64,000 bases of DNA, taken from Mycobacterium scrofulaceum. Lineage in GTDB: Bacteria; Actinomycetota; Actinomycetes; Mycobacteriales; Mycobacteriaceae. This document shows positions 59,807-64,000 of this stretch, one piece after another (the stretch's first letter is position 1; every line of letters begins with the position of its first letter). Made by a program: the position numbers and the translations under genes. The stretch spans positions 1-64,000 of the forward strand of contig NZ_LZJW01000149.1 in NCBI RefSeq assembly GCF_001667885.1, written 5' to 3'. Under the pieces are notes generated by a model that saw nothing but the letters and a program-made list of their open reading frames with translations, was not told the origin of the DNA and made no database searches.

Positions 59807-61171
59807 GTGGCTCCCAAGGTCTCGTCCGATCTGTTTTCTCAGGTTGTCAATTCCGGTCCTGGATCGTTTCTCGCCAAGCAGCTCGGCGTCCCGCAGCCCG
59901 AGACGCTGCGCCGCTACCGGCCCGGCGATCCGCCGCTGGCCGGCCCGCTGCTGATCGGCGGTGAGGGGCGCATCGTCGAGCCGCTACGCGCCGCGCTGGA
60001 CAAGGACTACGACCTGGTCGGCAACAACCTCGGCGGACGCTGGGCCGACCAGTTCGGCGGTCTGGTGTTCGACGCCACCGGCATCACCACGCCGGAGGGC
60101 CTTCGGGGGCTGTACGAGTTCTTCACGCCGCTGCTGCGCAACCTGGGCCACTCCGCGCGCGTCGCGGTGGTCGGCACCACGCCCGACGCCGCCGCCAGCC
60201 CGCACGAGCGGATCGCGCAGCGCGCCTTGGAGGGATTCACCCGCTCGCTGGGCAAGGAGCTGCGCAACGGCACCACGGTGGCGCTGGTGTACGTGTCGCC
60301 CGACGCCAAACCCGCCGCGACAGGCCTGGAATCGACCATGCGGTTCATCCTGTCGGCCAAGTCGGCCTACGTCGACGGCCAGGTGTTCTACGTCGGCGAG
60401 GCGGACTCCACGCCGCCGGCCGACTGGGAGCGGCCGCTGGACGGCAAGGTCGCCATCGTGACCGGCGCGGCCCGCGGCATCGGGGCGACGATCGCGGAGG
60501 TGTTCGCCCGCGACGGCGCCCGCGTCGTCGCGATCGACGTCGAGTCGGCCGCCGAGACGCTGGCCGAGACGGCCAGCCGGGTCGGCGGCACCGCGTTGTG
60601 GCTCGACGTCACCGCCGACGACGCCGTGGACAAGATCACCGAGCACCTGCAAGAACACCACGGCGGCCACGCCGACGTGCTGGTCAACAACGCCGGCATC
60701 ACCCGCGACAAGTTGCTGGCCAACATGGACGACGCCCGCTGGGACGCGGTGTTGGCGGTCAATCTCCTTGCCCCGCTTCGGCTTACCGAAGGGCTGGTGG
60801 GCAACGGCACCATCGGCGAAGGGGGCCGGATCGTCGGGCTGTCCTCGATGGCCGGCATCGCGGGCAACCGCGGGCAGACCAACTACGCCACCACCAAGGC
60901 CGGGATGATCGGCCTGACCCAGGCGCTGGCGCCGGAGCTCTACGCCAAGGGCATCACGATCAACGCCGTCGCGCCGGGTTTCATCGAGACCCAGATGACC
61001 GCCGCGATCCCGCTGGCCACCCGCGAGGTGGGCCGCCGGATGAATTCGCTGCTGCAGGGCGGGCAGCCCGTCGACGTCGCGGAGACCATCGCCTACTTCG
61101 CCAGCCCGGCCTCTAACGCGGTGACGGGCAACGTCATCCGCGTCTGCGGCCAGGCGATGCTGGGCGCATAG
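59807..61171 (+). CDS. fabG4: FabG4, high-molecular-weight 3-oxoacyl reductase
   Basis: A 454-residue two-domain protein. The N-terminal half (~1-205) is a degenerate Rossmann domain; the C-terminal half (~210-454) is a full SDR domain with TGAARGIGATIAEVFARDGA, LVNNAGITRDKL, the Ser of GLSSMAGIAG and the catalytic YATTKAGMIG. It reduces 3-oxoacyl-CoA with NADH, as known for FabG4 (Rv0242c). The start is GTG. It is followed after 19 bases by htdX, forming a reductase-dehydratase pair. Confidence 0.93.
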   Translation: MAPKVSSDLFSQVVNSGPGSFLAKQLGVPQPETLRRYRPGDPPLAGPLLIGGEGRIVEPLRAALDKDYDLVGNNLGGRWADQFGGLVFDATGITTPEGLRGLYEFFTPLLRNLGHSARVAVVGTTPDAAASPHERIAQRALEGFTRSLGKELRNGTTVALVYVSPDAKPAATGLESTMRFILSAKSAYVDGQVFYVGEADSTPPADWERPLDGKVAIVTGAARGIGATIAEVFARDGARVVAIDVESAAETLAETASRVGGTALWLDVTADDAVDKITEHLQEHHGGHADVLVNNAGITRDKLLANMDDARWDAVLAVNLLAPLRLTEGLVGNGTIGEGGRIVGLSSMAGIAGNRGQTNYATTKAGMIGLTQALAPELYAKGITINAVAPGFIETQMTAAIPLATREVGRRMNSLLQGGQPVDVAETIAYFASPASNAVTGNVIRVCGQAMLGA

Positions 61172-61190
61172 CTGCGACGAGGAGAACGCG

Positions 61191-62033
61191 ATGAATCAGC
61201 CAAGCGGTCTGAAGAACATGCTGCGCGCGGCGGCCGGGGCACTGCCGCTGGTGTCCCGCGGAAACCAGCTGCCCACGCGCACGGTGACCATCGAGGAATT
61301 ACCCATCGACCAAACGAACGTGGCCGAGTACGCGGCGGTCACCGGCCTGCGCTTTGGCAACAACCTGCCGCTGACCTATCCGTTCGCGATGACGTTTCCC
61401 ACGATGATGTCGCTGGTGACCGGGTTCGACTTTCCTTTCGCCGCAATGGGTTCGGTGCACATGGAAAACCACATCACCCAGTACCGGCCCATCGCGGTCA
61501 CCGACACCGTCGGTGTGCGGGTGCACGCGGAGAACCTGCGTGAGCACCGCAAAGGCCTGCTGGTCGACCTGGTGACCGACGTGAACGTCGGCAACGACAC
61601 CGCGTGGCATCAGGTGACGACCTTCCTTCACCAGCAACGCACCAGCCTGTCCGACGAGCCCAAGCCGCCGCCGCAGAAGCAACCCAAGCTGCCCCCGCCC
61701 AGCACCGTCATGCGCGTCAGCCCCGGCCTGATCCGGCGCTACGCCGTGGTCAGCGGCGACCACAACCCGATCCACACCAACCCGATCGCGGCCAAGCTGT
61801 TCGGCTTCCCCACCGTCATCGCGCACGGAATGTTCAGCGCCGCAGCGGTATTGGCGAACATCGAAGCGCGACTGCCGGACGCGGTGAAGTATTCGGTGCG
61901 GTTCGGCAAGCCGCTGGTGCTGCCCGCCACCGCGGGACTCTATGTCGACGAAACCCATGACGGATGGGACATCTCGCTGCGCAACATCGCCAAGGGCTAC
62001 CCGCACCTGACCGGCACGGTCCGGGCGCTCTAG
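61191..62033 (+). CDS. htdX: HtdX, MaoC-type 3-hydroxyacyl dehydratase
   Basis: A 280-residue protein with two hot-dog folds. The catalytic hydratase-2 motif is RYAVVSGDHNPIHTNPIAAK (~183-202), with Asp and His, preceded by a less conserved first domain. It converts 3-hydroxyacyl thioesters to enoyl forms or the reverse, following FabG4. Matches Rv0241c. The start follows GAGGAG. It is convergent with the ClC channel gene (seven bases between stops). Confidence 0.92.
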   Translation: MNQPSGLKNMLRAAAGALPLVSRGNQLPTRTVTIEELPIDQTNVAEYAAVTGLRFGNNLPLTYPFAMTFPTMMSLVTGFDFPFAAMGSVHMENHITQYRPIAVTDTVGVRVHAENLREHRKGLLVDLVTDVNVGNDTAWHQVTTFLHQQRTSLSDEPKPPPQKQPKLPPPSTVMRVSPGLIRRYAVVSGDHNPIHTNPIAAKLFGFPTVIAHGMFSAAAVLANIEARLPDAVKYSVRFGKPLVLPATAGLYVDETHDGWDISLRNIAKGYPHLTGTVRAL

Positions 62034-62040
62034 CGGCGCT

Positions 62041-63291
62041 TTAGCCCGAATGGGTCGGGCCGCGGCCCTTGGCAAGGACTTTCAGCCCGTGGGCCGCTGT
62101 CGCGGTCAGCAGGAAGAGCAGGAACAACCACAGCGGCGGCCGGGCGAGTTCCCAGACGAAGATCGCCGCCCAGATCGGTGAGCCCTGCGTCACCGCGAGG
62201 ACGCCTGCGGCGCCGGCCAGCGACACCGCCGGCACGTGCAGGTGAGTCCCGACCGCCCAGTTGATCGTGAGCACCAGCGCCGCCCCCGCGGCCGCGCCGG
62301 TCGCCAGTGACGGTGTCAGCATGCCGCCTGCCCCGCCGGCGCGCAGGAACAGCGCGGTCAGCAAGGGCTTCAGCGCCAGGATCGCGAGCGCCGACAACAG
62401 CGTCATGCCGCTGGCCAGGCTGACCGTCAGGATGCTGCGGCCGTTGCCGGGCAATTCGGGCCACCAGTGCGAACAGATGCCCATCACCAGTCCGGCGCCG
62501 GCGAGCGCGGGAACCAGCACCGCGGTCCGCATCGGCCTGGCCGGCCGGGCCGCCGCCATCAGTCGGTTGAACGCCAGTCCCACCACGAGAGCGACCGGGG
62601 CCAGCAGCAGCCCGTGCGCGGTCAGCAGGTAGGTGGACTCCCCGATCGGCCAGTGCAGGTTGGGTTCGTCGCGGGTGATGGCCGACCCGACGGCGACCGC
62701 CAGGCTCGAGGTGATGAACGCCGCACCCACCGCGCGCGGCTGCCAGGTGTTGAGCAGGATCCGCACCGAGAACAGGGCCCCGGCCAGCGGAACGGCATAC
62801 ACCGCACCCAGCCCGGCGCCCGCCGCGCAGGCCAGCAGCACCTCGCGGTCGCGCGGCGACAGCCGCCTGAGCCAGCCGGTCCCGAAATCACCGAGGGCCG
62901 CGGCGAATTGGCGCGGGGCCCCCTCCCGGCCCAGCGATGCCCCGGACCCGACGAGCAGCACCTGCAGCATGGCGTCCAGGCTCCAAGCCAGCCGCGGTAT
63001 CCGCTTGCGGCTTGAGATGGTTTCGGCCAGGGGCGGCACGTCCGTGCGGCTCCGCAACAGCCACCACCCGATCCCCGCCAACGCGCCGCCGATCATCGGC
63101 CCCACCGCGCGGCGCACCGGGCTGCTGGCCGCGACCCCGGCCAGCAGCGCGCCGAAGGCGTAGTGATACGTGACGTGCTGGACGAAGCGCAGCACGAACG
63201 TCGTCGCCAGTCCGGCCACCCCGGCCAGCAGCCCGACGATGACTACGGCGCAGAAGAAGTCGACGTTGCGGCGGGCGGGCGGTCGAGCCAC
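62041..63291 (-). CDS. ClC-type chloride channel/antiporter
   Basis: A 416-residue multi-pass membrane protein of the ClC family. Signatures: GSGASLGREGAPRQF (GxxxxGREGx with the gating Glu), GAVYAVPLAGALF and GAGGMLTPSLATGAA (the GxFxP-type site with M in place of F). It exchanges or conducts chloride, perhaps for acid tolerance. It lies between htdX and the TetR gene, and its start is 16 bases after the TetR stop, so TetR and ClC may share a transcript. In M. tuberculosis, as I recall, vapBC24 sits here instead. Confidence 0.87.
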   Translation of the reverse strand: MARPPARRNVDFFCAVVIVGLLAGVAGLATTFVLRFVQHVTYHYAFGALLAGVAASSPVRRAVGPMIGGALAGIGWWLLRSRTDVPPLAETISSRKRIPRLAWSLDAMLQVLLVGSGASLGREGAPRQFAAALGDFGTGWLRRLSPRDREVLLACAAGAGLGAVYAVPLAGALFSVRILLNTWQPRAVGAAFITSSLAVAVGSAITRDEPNLHWPIGESTYLLTAHGLLLAPVALVVGLAFNRLMAAARPARPMRTAVLVPALAGAGLVMGICSHWWPELPGNGRSILTVSLASGMTLLSALAILALKPLLTALFLRAGGAGGMLTPSLATGAAAGAALVLTINWAVGTHLHVPAVSLAGAAGVLAVTQGSPIWAAIFVWELARPPLWLFLLFLLTATAAHGLKVLAKGRGPTHSG

Positions 63292-63307
63292 ATCACGAAT
63301 CTAGGGC

Positions 63308-63958
63308 TTAGCGCTTGGCCGCGCCGGTTCCGCCCTTCTTGGGCAGCGCCCAGGCGGCCTCCCGCTCCTCCGGCGCGCCCCGCAGGCCATGCCAGAACAG
63401 GTTGATCATCAGTTCGGCCGCCTCGTCGGCGTCGATGTCGCCGGTGCTGAGCTGGTTGGCCGTCGCCTCGCCCGCCCCCACCAGCGCGACGGCCATCATC
63501 TCGTGTTCGCGCTCGGTTCGCGGGGTGCGGCTACCGGCCCGCACCAGCCCGGCGACCAGCTCGATGATCTGTTCACGCCCCTCGCGCACCATGTGCGCGA
63601 ACGCCTGCGAGCTGGTGGCCTGGGTGTACATCACGATCCACGACGCCCGGTTGGCATCGATGTAGCGCATGAACGCCACAATTGTGTTGCGCAGCAAGTC
63701 TTTCGGGCTTTGCGTGAAGTCGATGTCGGCGCGCACCGCATCGATGAACCGACCCATCTCCCGGTTCAGGCACGCGCCGAACAAATCCTCCTTGGAGCCG
63801 TAGTACAGGTACAGCATCGGCTTGGAGATCTGCGCCGCGGCCGCGATCGCGTCCATCGACGTCTCGTGGTAGCCGTTGACCGAAAACATCTGCACCGCGG
63901 CGTCGAGCATTTGTTGTTCGCGGACAGCGCGCGGTAACCGCTTGGTGCCACCCGCCAT
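63308..63958 (-). CDS. TetR-family regulator at right edge, Rv0238-like
   Basis: A 216-residue TetR repressor. The helix-turn-helix is in TSMDAIAAAAQISKPMLYLY, followed by YGSKEDLFGACLNREM; the rest is a helical ligand domain. The start is ATG (MAGGTKRLPRAVREQQ). The sequence immediately upstream contains CTTACTCTGGAGTCAG on the minus strand, the same as the operator between fadA2 and fabG4, so it probably represses its own gene and that lipid regulon. Confidence 0.9.
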   Translation of the reverse strand: MAGGTKRLPRAVREQQMLDAAVQMFSVNGYHETSMDAIAAAAQISKPMLYLYYGSKEDLFGACLNREMGRFIDAVRADIDFTQSPKDLLRNTIVAFMRYIDANRASWIVMYTQATSSQAFAHMVREGREQIIELVAGLVRAGSRTPRTEREHEMMAVALVGAGEATANQLSTGDIDADEAAELMINLFWHGLRGAPEEREAAWALPKKGGTGAAKR

Positions 63959-63982
63959 CGCTTGCCTTCCTAGCCGGTCTAT

Positions 63983-63998
63983 CTGACTCCAGAGTAAG
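63983..63998 (-). promoter_or_regulatory. TetR autoregulatory operator candidate
   Basis: The minus strand reads CTTACTCTGGAGTCAG, 25 bases before the TetR start. It matches the fadA2/fabG4 operator at 14 of 16 positions. The window ends two bases later. Confidence 0.6.
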
Positions 63999-64000
63999 CA

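Noticed and set aside
1..64000. CRISPR array, insertion sequence, prophage or canonical rRNA/tRNA
   Set aside because: I saw no regularly spaced direct repeats, no transposase or integrase frames with terminal repeats and no rRNA. The accessory regions show no clear transfer machinery.

Overview
The window is high-GC DNA from a Mycobacterium, probably a slow grower. The ESX-3 type VII secretion genes, PE/PPE proteins, two nitrate-type transporters, FadE/FadD/FadA paralogues, a split-gene Sdh1 complex and the fabG4-htdX pair all point there. From memory, the conserved backbone is the reverse complement of the M. tuberculosis Rv0286-to-Rv0238 interval, with several lineage-specific replacements. 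No PE_PGRS gene, vapBC pair or aac(2')-Ic is found where M. tuberculosis has them, which suggests a non-tuberculous species, for example one near the M. avium complex. Species assignment is inference.

Layout: (1) 1-8.9 kb, minus strand: the ESX-3 core eccA3-eccB3-eccC3-PE5-PPE4, nearly every junction overlapping or a few bases apart, preceded by IdeR-like and Zur-like boxes. (2) 8.9-24.8 kb, accessory region: two PPE genes ending in PPW-type C-termini, a SAM methyltransferase, a DIP1984-type gene followed by a tRNA-like RNA candidate, and a signalling island. The island holds a Ser/Thr kinase whose outside domain resembles a siderophore-binding protein, two paralogous lipoproteins in its operon, two PknH_C-type ectodomain proteins without kinases, an FHA-plus-HTH cytoplasmic protein and a DUF4333 protein. 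Two of its promoters carry the same 20-base palindrome in the same place relative to -35 and -10. (3) 24.8-33.9 kb: a PapA-type and a WS/DGAT-type acyltransferase, a VOC protein, an alpha/beta hydrolase, fadE6, a His/Gly/Trp-rich secreted protein and a small ribbon-helix-helix-like protein. (4) 33.9-49 kb: fadD2, a LigD-type polymerase domain, nitrate/nitrite transport (narK-type, narK3), a FecB2-type lipoprotein, 5-oxoprolinase-type pxpB/pxpC, a HemD-like regulator, a sirohydrochlorin chelatase and nirBD. (5) 49-56 kb: hsp20, the Sdh1 succinate dehydrogenase operon, a flavin reductase and a 2OG-Fe oxygenase. (6) 56-64 kb: fadE5, fadA2, fabG4-htdX, a ClC channel and a TetR regulator, with similar inverted repeats in front of fadE5, between fadA2 and fabG4, and in front of the TetR gene.

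How the parts may work together: ESX-3 is a metal-responsive secretion system. The neighbouring kinase, with a FecB-like sensor domain, could couple metal or siderophore status outside the cell to phosphorylation inside, with the FHA-HTH protein as the phospho-dependent regulator acting at the shared palindrome. This is a hypothesis built from gene content and repeated DNA motifs. The nitrite block is coherent: transporters import nitrate or nitrite, the chelatase supplies siroheme and NirBD reduces nitrite to ammonium. The right end is a fatty-acyl/beta-oxidation and keto-reduction regulon probably controlled by the edge TetR protein.
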